From positions 7,440,001 to 7,504,000 of the forward strand of contig NZ_JAUSZI010000002.1 of assembly GCF_030817415.1 (NCBI RefSeq): a DNA stretch of 64,000 bases, in the 5' to 3' direction. Positions 7,921 through 17,211 of this stretch are shown here, piece by piece. Below the pieces are notes generated by a model. It was not told where the DNA came from. It made no database searches and saw only the letters and a program-made list of their open reading frames with translations. The position numbers and the translations under genes were made by a program. Source of the stretch: Streptomyces umbrinus (GTDB lineage: Bacteria; Actinomycetota; Actinomycetes; Streptomycetales; Streptomycetaceae). Within the stretch, counting starts at the first letter, position 1; every line of letters begins with the position of its first letter.

Positions 7921-9717
7921 TTACAGCCCGGCGATGGGGTTCTTCAGGTTCCCGACGAGCTGGAGGGCTCCGGCGGGATCGGCGAGATCCACCATCTGCT
8001 CGTTGTCGCGCAGTTGGAGACGGTTGAGGCAGGACAGCGAGAACTCGGGCGCGAACATGTCGTACTGCTTGAACTTGTCCGCGAGTTCGGGTGTGGCCTC
8101 CTGGTACTCGCGTACGCAGTCGGCGACCGTCCGCCAGAAGTCGTCCTCCTCCAGGACGCCCTCGCCCGCCAGGTTCGCGGCGAGGAAGCGGAAGAAGCAG
8201 TCGAAGACGTCCGTGAAGATCGACAGGAGTTTCTTGTCCTCGGGCACGTCGACGCGCAGCCGCTCGACCGTCGGCGGGAGTACCGCGTCCGGGTCCATGA
8301 CGGCGATCTCCTCGGCGATGTCCTTGTAGATCGCCCGCTCGACGACACCGTCCTTGAGCACGAGGATGACGTTCTCGCCGTGCGGCATGAACACCAGGTC
8401 GTACGCGTAGAAGCTGTGCAGCAGGGGTGTGAAGTAGGCCCGCAGATAGCGGCGCAGCCACTCCACCGGCGTCAGCCCCGAGCGCTCGATGAGCGTGGCC
8501 GCGATCGACGCGCCCTCGTGGTCGACATGGACGAGCGAGGCCATGGTGGCCAGGGACTCGCCGTCCCGGAGCGAGGGGACCGGGCTCTCCCGCCACAGGG
8601 CGGCGAGCATTTTCCGGTACGGGGAGTAGCGGTCGGTGGCGGCCTCGTACTCCAGGTGCCGGTAGCCGACGGCCGCCCGCTCGCGGATGATCGACAGGCC
8701 CGTCGACTTCAACACCGGGTCGTTGTCGATGAGCCCGGCCAGCCAGTCGTTGATGGCCGGGGTCGCCTCCATGTAGGCGGCGGACAGGCCGCGCATGAAG
8801 CCCATGTTGATGACCGACAGGGCGGTCTTCACATAGTGCTTCTCGGGGGCGCTCTTGTTGAAGAACGTCCGGATCGACTGCTGGGCCAGGTACTCGTCGT
8901 CGCCCTCGCCCAGGCACACCAGTCGCTTCTGGGCGACCTCGGAGGCGAAGGTGACGGTGAGCTTGTTCCACCACTGCCAGGGGTGGACCGGGATGAACAG
9001 GAAGTCCGCCGGGTCCAACTCCTGGCCGCGCAGGGTGTCGTCGAACCGCGCGACCGTCTCCTCGCCCAGCTCCTCGCGCAGGAACGACTCGTACTCGATG
9101 CCCACGCCCGCCGTGAAGGCGGCCCGCGAGCGGTGCGCGGCCAGCCACACGAGCCGTACGGGGCTGGCCGTCTCCGGAGCGTACGAGAGGTACTCGTGGA
9201 CCCCGAAGCCCAGTCGCCCGTTGTTGGCGACGAAGCAGGGGTGGCCCTCGGTCATGCCCGTCTCGATCTCCTGGAAGCCGCTTTTCGCGAGCTCGGCGGA
9301 GGTGAGCCGGTGCTTGGTGAGCTTGTAGCAGGTGCCGGCGAGGGTGGAGGAGATCTCCTCCAGGTAGACCGGGAGCACCTCGTCGCTCAGACCGAGCGCA
9401 CCCTTCAGCTCGACGAAGAAGTCCAGGGCGTGCAGGGGGAGTTCGCCGCCGTCCCGGTGCCTGGTGATCGACTCGGCGTCGACCTGCCAGTGGTCGAGGG
9501 CGCGGCGGGTGGCGGTGAACCGGTAGCGGGTCAGGCCGTCGTCACTGCGGATGGCGTACTCGGCGGGGTTGCCGTCTTTGCCATCGCTGCTGTCGGTCGG
9601 CTCCGGGGTGATCAGCCGTTCGTGGGCGAACTCGGCGAGGGCCTTGCGGATGAGGAGGCGGTTGGCCCGGGCCCAGCGGTGGGGGGACAGATGTGCCACG
9701 GCGTCGGACAGGGTCAC
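7921..9717 (-). CDS. desD: desferrioxamine synthetase (NIS synthetase)
   Basis: A 598-residue IucA/IucC-family NRPS-independent siderophore synthetase. It joins N-hydroxy-N-succinylcadaverine units and closes the ring, using ATP, to give desferrioxamine E-type molecules. The family block FIPVHPWQWWNKL lies mid-protein and the C-terminal ferric-iron-reductase-like region ends PIAGL. The start is a GTG whose GTGA overlaps the desC stop, so translation is coupled. It is the last gene of the desABCD operon and ends before a terminator shared with the GH20 gene. Regulation should be by iron through the box upstream of desA. Confidence 0.95.
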   Translation of the reverse strand: MTLSDAVAHLSPHRWARANRLLIRKALAEFAHERLITPEPTDSSDGKDGNPAEYAIRSDDGLTRYRFTATRRALDHWQVDAESITRHRDGGELPLHALDFFVELKGALGLSDEVLPVYLEEISSTLAGTCYKLTKHRLTSAELAKSGFQEIETGMTEGHPCFVANNGRLGFGVHEYLSYAPETASPVRLVWLAAHRSRAAFTAGVGIEYESFLREELGEETVARFDDTLRGQELDPADFLFIPVHPWQWWNKLTVTFASEVAQKRLVCLGEGDDEYLAQQSIRTFFNKSAPEKHYVKTALSVINMGFMRGLSAAYMEATPAINDWLAGLIDNDPVLKSTGLSIIRERAAVGYRHLEYEAATDRYSPYRKMLAALWRESPVPSLRDGESLATMASLVHVDHEGASIAATLIERSGLTPVEWLRRYLRAYFTPLLHSFYAYDLVFMPHGENVILVLKDGVVERAIYKDIAEEIAVMDPDAVLPPTVERLRVDVPEDKKLLSIFTDVFDCFFRFLAANLAGEGVLEEDDFWRTVADCVREYQEATPELADKFKQYDMFAPEFSLSCLNRLQLRDNEQMVDLADPAGALQLVGNLKNPIAGL

Positions 9718-10274
9718 AGGGAAACTCCTCGGGTGGCCAAGAATTGCTCGCGCGTGCAGAAGGAGAGCAGCGCGCGCTTCTCCGGCTTGTCGATCTCGCG
9801 CGCCGGGACGAAGCCGACGGCCTCGTTCAGCGCGTGCACTGCCTTGTTGCTGACATCCGGCTCGACGACGACCCGCCGGGTGCGCGGGTCGGCGAACAGC
9901 TCGTCCATCACCGCGGTGATGACGGCCCTGGTGAAGCCGTGCACGGGCCGGTCGGTGGGGGCGACCAGGAAGTGCATACCGACGTCACCGGGCTCGGGCT
10001 CGTACAGCCCGACCAGCTCGATGTACCGGGGGTCGTACTTCTCCATCAGGAACGCGGGCCGTCCGTCGTGGAACCCGAGATACGCGTGATGGTGCTCGTT
10101 GGCCGTGATGGCCATGTACTCCCGCTCCACGTCCTGGAGCTTCGCCTCCTGCATCATCCAGAAGGCGGCCTTGGGATGCGTCACCCAGGAGTGCAGGAGC
10201 TCGGCGTCCTTGAGGGGGTCGAGGGGGCGCAGGCTCAGGGTGCCGACGGTGTTGCCGGTTCCGGCGGCGCTCAT
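9714..10274 (-). CDS. desC: N-hydroxycadaverine acyltransferase
   Basis: A 186-residue GNAT-fold acyltransferase of the IucB/RhbD type. In desferrioxamine synthesis DesC transfers a succinyl or acetyl group from CoA to N-hydroxycadaverine. The acyltransferase pattern is visible as [13 protein letters not shown] near the N-terminus, [18 protein letters not shown] in the core and the GNAT-like closing helix [15 protein letters not shown]. It overlaps desB by ATGA at its start and desD by GTGA at its end. Assignment rests on both the fold motifs and the invariant gene order desA-B-C-D. Confidence 0.92.
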   Translation of the reverse strand: MSAAGTGNTVGTLSLRPLDPLKDAELLHSWVTHPKAAFWMMQEAKLQDVEREYMAITANEHHHAYLGFHDGRPAFLMEKYDPRYIELVGLYEPEPGDVGMHFLVAPTDRPVHGFTRAVITAVMDELFADPRTRRVVVEPDVSNKAVHALNEAVGFVPAREIDKPEKRALLSFCTREQFLATRGVSL

Positions 10275-11590
10275 ACCGCGAACTCCTGGAACGCGATGGA
10301 CTTCTCCACCGGGTAGTACTCGGTGCCGAGCAGTTCCCGGATGATGTAGGCGTTGCGGTACGCGCCCATGCCCAGGTCGGGTGAGGTGATCGAGTGGGTG
10401 TGGACGCCGGCGTTCTGGAGGAAGATGCCGCGGCCGGTCGTGTCGATGGCGTAGTTGCGGGCCACGTCGTGATTGCCCTGCTCGTCGTAGACGATGCGGT
10501 CGCGGACGAGCCTCAGGAACTCGGGCTCCACGTACTTGTAGCCGGTCGCCAGGACCAGGCCCTCGGAGTGCAGCTCGTAGTCCTTGCCCTGCTCCTCCTG
10601 GCGCAGGCCCAGGGTGTACGTGCCGTTCTCGTGACTCGCCCTGCTGAGGGCGGAGTTGGTGAGCAGGCGGGTGGGGACCGGGCCGCCGAGGTTCTTCTGG
10701 TAGAGCAGGTCGAAGATCGAGTCGATCAGCTCGCCGTCGATGCCCTTGAACAGGCCCTTCTGCTCCGTCTGGAGGCGGTAGCGGGTCCGCTCGGGCAGCG
10801 CGTGGAAGTAGTCGATGTACTCCGGGGAGGTCATCTCCAGCGTCAGCTTGGTGTATTCGAGCGGGAAGAAGCGCGGCGAGCGCGTGACCCAGTTCAGCCG
10901 GTAGCCGTGGACGTCGATCTCGCTCAGCAGGTCGTAGTAGATCTCGGCCGCGGACTGCCCGCTGCCGACGAGCGTGATCGACTTCTTGGCCTGCAGCTCC
11001 CGCTTGTGCTGCTGGTAGCGGGAGTTGTGGATGAAGTCCCCGCCGAGGTCCTGGCAGGCCTCGGGTATGTACGGGGGAGTGCCGGTGCCCAGGACGAGGT
11101 GCCGGGCGCGGAACTCGGCACCGGCCGTCGTGCGGACGACGTACACGTCATCGGCGTACGAGACCTCCGCGACCGTCGTGCTGAAACGGACGCTGGTCAG
11201 TTTCGAGGCGGCCCAGCGGCAGTAGTCGTCGTACTCGACCCGCAGCGGGTAGAAGTTCTCGCGGATGTAGAACGAGTACAGACGGCCCGATTCCTTGAGG
11301 TAGTTGAGGAAGGAGTACGGGGACGTCGGGTCGGCCAGGGTGACCAGGTCCGACATGAACGGGGTCTGGAGGTGTGCGCCCTCCAGGAACATCCCGGAGT
11401 GCCACTCGAAGTCCGGCTTGGACTCCAGGAAGACACCGTCGAGTTCGTCGATCGGCTCGGTGAGACAGGCGAGGCCGAGGTTGAAGGGGCCGAGCCCGAT
11501 GCCGATGAAGTCGTGGATCCGTACGGCGGATCCAGGAAGCGCGGATTCAGGAAGCGCGGTCAAGGGACTCTCCCAGGTACTGCTCGGCAT
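10271..11590 (-). CDS. desB: cadaverine/lysine N-monooxygenase
   Basis: A 439-residue flavin-dependent N-hydroxylating monooxygenase that converts cadaverine to N-hydroxycadaverine. The FAD motif [10 protein letters not shown] lies near residue 32, the NADPH motif GSGQSAAE mid-protein, and the family's ATGY-type block appears as LVLATGYKY. With the ATG at 11590 it overlaps desA by 44 bases but has no clear ribosome site. A TTG at 11563, preceded by GGGAG, would give a nine-residue-shorter protein and a better initiation signal, so the true start is uncertain. Second gene of the des operon. Confidence 0.93.
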   Translation of the reverse strand: MPSSTWESPLTALPESALPGSAVRIHDFIGIGLGPFNLGLACLTEPIDELDGVFLESKPDFEWHSGMFLEGAHLQTPFMSDLVTLADPTSPYSFLNYLKESGRLYSFYIRENFYPLRVEYDDYCRWAASKLTSVRFSTTVAEVSYADDVYVVRTTAGAEFRARHLVLGTGTPPYIPEACQDLGGDFIHNSRYQQHKRELQAKKSITLVGSGQSAAEIYYDLLSEIDVHGYRLNWVTRSPRFFPLEYTKLTLEMTSPEYIDYFHALPERTRYRLQTEQKGLFKGIDGELIDSIFDLLYQKNLGGPVPTRLLTNSALSRASHENGTYTLGLRQEEQGKDYELHSEGLVLATGYKYVEPEFLRLVRDRIVYDEQGNHDVARNYAIDTTGRGIFLQNAGVHTHSITSPDLGMGAYRNAYIIRELLGTEYYPVEKSIAFQEFAV

Positions 11591-13013
11591 GGCCGGCGAT
11601 CAGGTCGAGCACGGCGGAGATGTCGTCCGCCGTGGTCTCGGGGTTGAGCAGGGTGAACTTGAGGAAGTGGCGGCCGCCGACCTTCGTACCCGCGACCACC
11701 GCGTCGCCGGAGGCGAACAGGGCCTTGCGGGCGTACAGGTTGGCGCGGTCGATCTCGGCCGGGTCGGTGACGGCCGCCGGGATGTAGCGGAAGACGAGGG
11801 TGGACAGCGACGGCTCGACCACGACGTCGTAGCGTGGGTCGGCGGCGAGCAGCCTCCAGCCCTCCCCGGCCAGTTCGCAGACCTCGTCGAAGAGCTGGCC
11901 GATGCCGTCGGCGCCCATCACGCGCAGCGTCATCCACAGCTTGAGGGCGTCGAAGCGGCGGGTGGTCTGGAGGGACTTGTCGACCTGGTTGGGGATGCGC
12001 TCCTGCACCATCCGGTGCGGGTTGAGGTACTCCGCGTGGTAGGTCGCGTGGCGCAGGGTGGCCGCGTCGCGGACCAGTACGGCGGACGAACTCACCGGCT
12101 GGAAGAAGGACTTGTGGTAGTCCACGGTCACGGAGTCGGCGCGCTCGATGCCGTCGATGCGGTGCCGGTTCTTCAGAGATGCGAGCAGTCCGCAGCCGTA
12201 CGCGGCGTCGACGTGCATCCAGGCACCGAACTGCTCGCACAGCTCGGCGATCTCGGGCAGCGGGTCGATGGAGCCGAAGTCGGTGGTGCCGGCGGTCGCG
12301 ACGACGGCCATCGGGACCAGGCCGTCGCGCTTGCAGCGCTCCAGCTCACGGGCGAGCGCGACCGTCTGCATGCGCTTGTCGTTGCCCACGGGGATCGAGA
12401 CCACGGAGTCCTGGCCGAGGCCGAGGAGTTTCGCCGACTTCTTGACGCTGAAGTGGCTCACCTCGGAGGCGAAGATGCGCAGTTTGGCGTGCGAGGCCGA
12501 CGCTTCCCACCCTGCCCGCCCTGGTTTGGCCTCCTCGCGGGCGAGCAGCAGCGCCTGGAGGTTGGACTGCGAACCGCCGGAGGTGAACACGCCGTCGGCG
12601 GAGGGCCCGAACCCGATGCGGTCGTTGGTCCAGTCGATCAGCTTGCGCTCGATGAGGGTGCCGCCGGCCGACTGGTCCCAGGTGTCGAGGGAGGAGTTGA
12701 CGGCGGAGAGGACCGCCTCGCCGAGCACGGCGGGTATGACCACCGGGCAGTTGAGGTGCGCGAGGTAGCGGGGGTGGTGGAAGTAGACGGCGTCCCGGAG
12801 GTAGACGTCCTCCAGCTCGTCGAGCACCGCGGTCGTGTCGTGCAGCGGCTTGTCGAGGTCGATCTGCTCGATCCGGGGCGCGAGGGCGTCGACCGTGACG
12901 CCTGTGAACGGACGGTCGGTGGTGGCGAGTTTGGCCGCCACCCGCTCTATTCCTTCGGTCACGGAGCGGCGGTACCGCTCCGCGGTCGTGTCATTGAGCA
13001 GGTGCGAGCGCAT
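11547..13013 (-). CDS. desA: PLP-dependent lysine decarboxylase for desferrioxamine
   Basis: A 488-residue group II (aromatic/glutamate decarboxylase-like) pyridoxal-phosphate enzyme. DesA decarboxylates L-lysine to cadaverine, the committed step of desferrioxamine synthesis. The Schiff-base lysine sits in the motif [13 protein letters not shown], and FTSGGSQSN and [10 protein letters not shown] are the other cofactor-binding blocks. ATG at 13013 follows GGAGGAC by six bases. A 19-bp iron box lies about 70 bases upstream, so the operon should be repressed when iron is ample. It is first of the four overlapping des genes. Confidence 0.95.
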   Translation of the reverse strand: MRSHLLNDTTAERYRRSVTEGIERVAAKLATTDRPFTGVTVDALAPRIEQIDLDKPLHDTTAVLDELEDVYLRDAVYFHHPRYLAHLNCPVVIPAVLGEAVLSAVNSSLDTWDQSAGGTLIERKLIDWTNDRIGFGPSADGVFTSGGSQSNLQALLLAREEAKPGRAGWEASASHAKLRIFASEVSHFSVKKSAKLLGLGQDSVVSIPVGNDKRMQTVALARELERCKRDGLVPMAVVATAGTTDFGSIDPLPEIAELCEQFGAWMHVDAAYGCGLLASLKNRHRIDGIERADSVTVDYHKSFFQPVSSSAVLVRDAATLRHATYHAEYLNPHRMVQERIPNQVDKSLQTTRRFDALKLWMTLRVMGADGIGQLFDEVCELAGEGWRLLAADPRYDVVVEPSLSTLVFRYIPAAVTDPAEIDRANLYARKALFASGDAVVAGTKVGGRHFLKFTLLNPETTADDISAVLDLIAGHAEQYLGESLDRAS

Positions 13014-13080
13014 GGGGGAGTCCTCCGGGGGACAGGAGAGAAACGGGCGCGGGAGAGAGGTGGGGGGCGACTCTCTGAAC

Positions 13081-13099
13081 TTAGGTAAGCCTAACCTAA
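13081..13099. promoter_or_regulatory. iron box (DmdR/IdeR operator) of desA
   Basis: TTAGGTAAGCCTAACCTAA, an almost perfect 19-bp match to the DmdR1/IdeR/DtxR consensus TTAGGTTAGGCTAACCTAA. It lies upstream of desA on the minus strand and should make desABCD iron-repressed. Confidence 0.93.
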
Positions 13100-13201
13100 C
13101 TTCCTATCGGTGTCCGCCCCACCCGTCACGCTGTGAGCTATGCCTCCCTCTCGTCACTTCGCCTGCTACTTCGCCCACTTCTTCGCCCGTCACTGCTCCC
13201 G

Positions 13202-14131
13202 TCACTCGCCTCGTTCGCGCAGCTGCTCCTCGCTGAGTCCGCGCCGCCAGTAGCCGACGAACGTGACCCGCCTGCGGTCGATCTCGCGCTCCCGCACGAG
13301 GTGGCGGCGGAGCGCCTTCACGCAGCCGGACTCGCCTGCGATCCAGGCGTACGGGGCCTGGGCGGAGGGGAGTTGGGCGGTGCGGATGGCTTCCAGGGCG
13401 AGGGGGGTTGCTTCGGCGGGTGCGTCGCCGTGTATGTCCTTGGGCGCGGCGCCGCGCAGGTCGTTGGGTGCGTCGGCGTGTACTTCGTCGCGTACGAGCC
13501 AGGTGATTTCCGCGTCCGCGGAGGTGGTGGGTTCGACGCGGTCGCCGGTGTGCGGGACCTCCAGCCAGACGCGGGCCTTCGTGCCGGCGGGCAGGGTCTC
13601 CAGGATGGCCGAGGCGGCGGGCAGGGCCGTCTCGTCGGCCCAGATGACGATCAGGTCGGCGTCGGCGGGCGGGCGGAACCGGATCGCCGTGTTGTCGGCG
13701 ACGGACGGGCCGAGCAGGACGGCCCGGTCGCCGGCCTCGGCGTCCGCGGCCCAGCGGGAGGCCGGGCCCGCGGGAGTTGCGGCGCCGGGTTCCGTGCCGT
13801 GCAGCACGAAGTCGATGTCGATCTCGGTGGTGGCGCCGTTCGCGTCCTGGCGCAGGGCGCGCAGGGTGTACGAGCGCATGACCGCGCGGACGTCTTCGGG
13901 GGTGTCGATCCAGGCCTGGCGCCAGCCGTCGCCGTACTCCATCGGCATGACGGGGGTCTGCTGGCCCGGGCGGGGGAGGAAGAGCGAGAGGCTCTGGTCC
14001 TGGCCGTTGGAGGCGAAGGCGTGGAGGTCCGGGCCGGTGAAGGTGACGCGGACGAGGGACGGGCTGAGCCGCCTCGTCCGTGTGACCTGAAGGGTGAAGA
14101 AACGGAACGGGGCGGCTACTGCCGTCGGCAT
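13202..14131 (-). CDS. siderophore-interacting protein (ferric-siderophore reductase type)
   Basis: A 309-residue ViuB/SIP-family FAD-binding protein. The FAD-binding domain begins FRFFTLQVTRTRRLSPSLVRVTFTG, and the C-terminal NAD(P)-binding part ends RRRVTFVGYWRRGLSEE, with VIWADETALPAAS as the family block. Such proteins reduce the iron in imported ferric siderophores. It follows desE on the same strand by 149 bases and precedes desA, the position of desF in S. coelicolor as I remember it. A 27-residue Asp/Ala-rich insertion (VHADAPNDLRGAAPKD and on) looks like expanded sequence. Start ATG 14131 fits the family N-terminus. Confidence 0.88.
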   Translation of the reverse strand: MPTAVAAPFRFFTLQVTRTRRLSPSLVRVTFTGPDLHAFASNGQDQSLSLFLPRPGQQTPVMPMEYGDGWRQAWIDTPEDVRAVMRSYTLRALRQDANGATTEIDIDFVLHGTEPGAATPAGPASRWAADAEAGDRAVLLGPSVADNTAIRFRPPADADLIVIWADETALPAASAILETLPAGTKARVWLEVPHTGDRVEPTTSADAEITWLVRDEVHADAPNDLRGAAPKDIHGDAPAEATPLALEAIRTAQLPSAQAPYAWIAGESGCVKALRRHLVREREIDRRRVTFVGYWRRGLSEEQLRERGE

Positions 14132-14193
14132 GGCTTTTGGCTCCTGAGTTGCGTCAGGGGGCGGGTGGTTCTGTTGTTTCCCGGGTGCGGGCC

Positions 14194-14264
14194 GGTGGGG
14201 GCTTGTCGCGCAGTTCCTCGCGCCCCTAAAAGATTGCGCAGTTCCCCGCGCCCCTGAAGGGGCG
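14194..14264. repeat. dispersed intergenic repeat, tandem copies C1 and C2
   Basis: Two copies of the repeat core lie back to back: 14194-14232 (variant CGCAGTTCCTCGCGCCCCTA) and 14234-14264 (exact core). They fill most of the short gap between desE and the siderophore-interacting gene. Confidence 0.8.
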
Positions 14265-14280
14265 GCCCGAACCGAACGGA

Positions 14281-15330
14281 TCAGGCGACCTTCTTGGCCT
14301 TCTCTATCGCTTCGGCGAGGGTGTTGAGCATGGGGGTGCACTTGTCGTAGGAGAGGATCGGCTCGGGGGTGCGGGGGATGACCTGGTCGGCCTTGACCGC
14401 GGGGAGCTTCTTCCAGGTGGCCTTGGTGATGTCGGCGGGCTGGATGGTCGCGGTGCGGTCGTCCATCATGATGATGTCCGCCGGGTACTTGTCGACGTTC
14501 TCCCAGCTCAGGTTCTCGAACCAGCCGCCGCTGGCCTTCAGGGTGTCGGCCGGGGGCTCGACGAGGTTCACGCCGAGGGCCTTGAAGTACTCCAGGTCGA
14601 TGGAGAGGTTCGAGCCGGAGACGTAGAAGATGTCCTGGCTCGCGGAGCCGATGAGGACCTTGATCTCCGGGCGGGACTTGGCGGCCTTGCGCAGCCGCTC
14701 GGCGGCCGTCTCGAAGTTCTTCTTCGCCTCGACGGTCTTGGCGGCCTTCACGTCGGCGCCCAGCGACTCGGCGAGCGCGAGCATGCGCTCCAGCGGCTTG
14801 GGCAGCTGGCGGTCGAAGACGGAGACGCCGACGCTCGGGGCGAGCTTGAGGATCTTGTCCTTGGACTCCGCGGGGACGTACCAGAGGGTGCCGGCGTCGT
14901 CGAACATCGTGGAGAGCAGGACGTCGGGGGCGAGCCCCGCGTACTTCTCGATGTTGAACTCGCCCCAGGTGTTGCCGAGGATCGTCACCTTGCTGATGTC
15001 CATGTCGCCGGCCTGGACATCGGCCTTGCCGTCCTTGGTCTTCGTCGGACCGAAGACGCCCTTGACCTCGATGCCGTAGTCGTAGAGGGCGGCGGCGACA
15101 CCGGTGAAGGCGACGATGTTGGCCGGGATCTTGTCCAGCTTCACCGTCGTACCGCGGTCGTCCTCGAAGCTCCACGGGCCGGAAGCGGCGGCGCTTTTCG
15201 TCGCGTCCCCCGAGCCACCGCTCTTCGAGTCTTCGTCACCGCAGGCGGCGAGCGCGGCACCGAGGCCGAGGGCGCCACCGGCGGCGAGGATGCCGCGGCG
15301 GGTGAGGTGGGTGGCACGGGCGTTGGACAT
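14281..15330 (-). CDS. desE: ferrioxamine-binding lipoprotein of an ABC importer
   Basis: A 349-residue periplasmic-binding-type lipoprotein. The N-terminus has a twin-arginine-like TRRGILAAGG stretch, then a lipobox LAAC with Cys30 and a Gly/Ser/Lys linker. The rest is a class III (BtuF/FhuD-like) binding protein with a long interdomain helix. It should capture ferrioxamine outside the membrane and pass it to an ABC permease encoded elsewhere. An iron box lies about 50 bases upstream. Position next to the SIP gene and desA matches desE as known from S. coelicolor. Confidence 0.9.
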   Translation of the reverse strand: MSNARATHLTRRGILAAGGALGLGAALAACGDEDSKSGGSGDATKSAAASGPWSFEDDRGTTVKLDKIPANIVAFTGVAAALYDYGIEVKGVFGPTKTKDGKADVQAGDMDISKVTILGNTWGEFNIEKYAGLAPDVLLSTMFDDAGTLWYVPAESKDKILKLAPSVGVSVFDRQLPKPLERMLALAESLGADVKAAKTVEAKKNFETAAERLRKAAKSRPEIKVLIGSASQDIFYVSGSNLSIDLEYFKALGVNLVEPPADTLKASGGWFENLSWENVDKYPADIIMMDDRTATIQPADITKATWKKLPAVKADQVIPRTPEPILSYDKCTPMLNTLAEAIEKAKKVA

Positions 15331-15380
15331 GGCGTGGCTGCTTTCGAACAGGGCGGATGACCCACCGGACAGTGCGAAAG

Positions 15381-15399
15381 GTAGGTTAGCCTAACCTCA
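15381..15399. promoter_or_regulatory. iron box of desE
   Basis: GTAGGTTAGCCTAACCTCA, with a 7-1-7 perfect palindrome AGGTTAG-C-CTAACCT at its centre. It is a DmdR/IdeR-type site just upstream of desE and predicts iron repression of ferrioxamine uptake. Confidence 0.9.
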
Positions 15400-15660
15400 T
15401 TACTTGTCCAGGAGGCGGCCCTCACCTACTGGAACGCCCGGAGCGGTCCACGATGGCGCCTGTGAGCAGCCTGTGCACCCCGGGCATAGGGGAGGCCGCT
15501 GGTGTGATCTTTTCGGCCAATGAGGCTCAACTCCCTTGTCGCTCACGCCCCGTTGGCCTCGGGTTTTGCCCTTGACATGTGCGCACCACGGATATGTAGG
15601 GTGCCTCAACTGTGAACATCCCGTGACTCCCTGACACGAAAAGTTGAGTGAGTGTGCTGG
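15400..15660. other. gene-free segment between desE promoter and IS110 transposase
   Basis: No reading frame here has convincing codon use. It must contain the downstream end of the IS110-family element and the junction with native sequence, but IS110 ends lack long inverted repeats and I cannot place the boundary. Bases 15610-15660 (around ACTCCCTGACACGAAAAG) are the likeliest terminal region because they directly follow the transposase stop. Confidence 0.4.
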
Positions 15661-16932
15661 TCAGGCCGTTGCTGCGATGGGCTCGAAGCGGACGGTGAGG
15701 CCGAGGCGGTTGGCTTCCTTGGTCATGCGACGCATGGCGCGTTCAGGGTCGCGGCGGGTGAAGTAGTCGGCGCCGAGGTCCTGGTAGCGGGTCTTGTGGC
15801 GGAGGATGTGCCAGATCGCGACGGCGAGTTTGCGCATCACCGCGACCAGGGCCCGCTGTCGTCCGCGGCGGGCGGCGATGCGCCGGTAGTAGGCGCTGAG
15901 ATAGCAGTCCTTGTTCCGGGTCACCGACATCGCGGCGATGCCCAACAGCCGTTTCAGGTTGCTGTTGCCGTTGCGGGTACGGGCGGATTTGGTGACGCCG
16001 GCGGATTCGTTCATGCCCGGGCAGACCCCGATCCAGGAGGCGAGATGGCCGGCGGTGGCGAACTGGGTCATGTCCCCACCGGTCTCAGCGATGATGATCT
16101 CAGCCGCCGCGGGGCCGATGCCGGGGATGGTGTCCAGGTTCTCGATGTCCTTGTTGTGCTCCAGGCGGGTCAGCAGCGCGGTGATCCGCTGGTCCAGCTG
16201 GTCGGCCGTGGCGGTGAGGTGGTCGATCTCGTCGAGGTAGTGCCGGCACATGAACGCGTGGTGCTCGGTGAACGTGCCGTCCAGTGCCTCAACCAGGGCC
16301 GGGATCTTGCTGCGGGCCCGCCGGATGGCCAGGTCGGCCAGCGCCTGGGGGTCACGCTCGCCGCCGATCAGTGCGTTGATGATGGCGCGTCCGCTGGCCC
16401 CGGTGATGTCGCTGAGCACCGAGGACAGCTTCATGCCGGTGTCCTCGAGTTCCTTCTCCAGCCGCTGGGCCTCCTGCCCGCGTGCCGTGATGAGCTGCGT
16501 GCGGCGGCGGGTCAGGTCCCGCAGTTCGCGGATCTCCCGCTCGGGCACGAAGGAGCCCATCACCATGCCCGAGGCGCCCGCCCGGGCCAGGAACGCGGCG
16601 TCGCTGGGGTCGCTCTTGCGCCCCCGAATGCCCTTGAGGTGGGCCGGGTTGACCAGCATCAGGTTCAGATGCGGCTGCAAGGTGTAGTAGAGGTGGCGCC
16701 AGTAGTCCGAGGTGGCCTCGAGCACCACCACCTCGACCCGGCGCTCGAGTAGCCAGGCCAGCAGACGCCGGATCTCGGCCGGGGTGGTGGCGAACCGCTC
16801 GGTCTCCAGCGTCCAGGTTCCCGGCCGCTTCAAGCACGGCGTGCGTACGCACGCCAGCAGGAACCGCTTGCCCAGATCCAGCCCCGCCGCCCGCAGATAG
16901 AGGACCTCGTCCTTCACGTCCTGTCTGGCCAT
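15661..16932 (-). CDS. IS110-family transposase (recombinase)
   Basis: A 423-residue protein from MARQDVKDEV. The N-terminal RuvC-like DEDD domain shows AAGLDLGKRF (first Asp), VVVLEATSDYW (Glu) and GRKSDPSDAAFLA (paired Asp). A coiled middle part leads to the C-terminal Transposase_20 domain with the helix-hairpin-helix IPGIGPAAAEIII and SWIGVCPGMNESAG, which carries the conserved serine. IS110 recombinases insert without staggered DDE cuts and are guided by a bridge RNA made from the element's non-coding end. The frame is intact, so the element may be active. It lies between the des locus and the RHS gene at the edge of the island. Confidence 0.93.
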   Translation of the reverse strand: MARQDVKDEVLYLRAAGLDLGKRFLLACVRTPCLKRPGTWTLETERFATTPAEIRRLLAWLLERRVEVVVLEATSDYWRHLYYTLQPHLNLMLVNPAHLKGIRGRKSDPSDAAFLARAGASGMVMGSFVPEREIRELRDLTRRRTQLITARGQEAQRLEKELEDTGMKLSSVLSDITGASGRAIINALIGGERDPQALADLAIRRARSKIPALVEALDGTFTEHHAFMCRHYLDEIDHLTATADQLDQRITALLTRLEHNKDIENLDTIPGIGPAAAEIIIAETGGDMTQFATAGHLASWIGVCPGMNESAGVTKSARTRNGNSNLKRLLGIAAMSVTRNKDCYLSAYYRRIAARRGRQRALVAVMRKLAVAIWHILRHKTRYQDLGADYFTRRDPERAMRRMTKEANRLGLTVRFEPIAATA

Positions 16933-17211
16933 CGCCGTGTCCCTCCCGCACGCGTGCCGATCGAACGGGCGCCCGGAGGGATCCGGGAAGTCGCTGAGTC
17001 TGACACACGCGCTGCCGGTCACCGTGGTGGCCGTGGCGCAAACCGAAGTCCGCTAGCGGATCCCCATCGCCATCCTGTTGGGCGAGCTGACCGGCATCAC
17101 AGAGTCTTCGGCTTACCGGGCGCCCACCCCGATTTTCCCCCCACCGAGGAGGCCAGCGCAGCCGGCCTGGCGAACCTGTTGGGGATTTCATGGGGTCGGG
17201 GGAGGCACGGG
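16933..17211 (-). other. IS110 upstream flank, candidate bridge-RNA region
   Basis: This 279-base gap separates the transposase start from the RHS gene start. In IS110-group elements the left-end non-coding segment upstream of the transposase encodes the bridge RNA whose loops pair with target and donor DNA. The segment is gene-free and contains several short complementary stretches. The element end is not defined here, so only the part nearest the transposase should be considered. Assignment is by position and family knowledge, not by a recognised fold. Confidence 0.4.
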
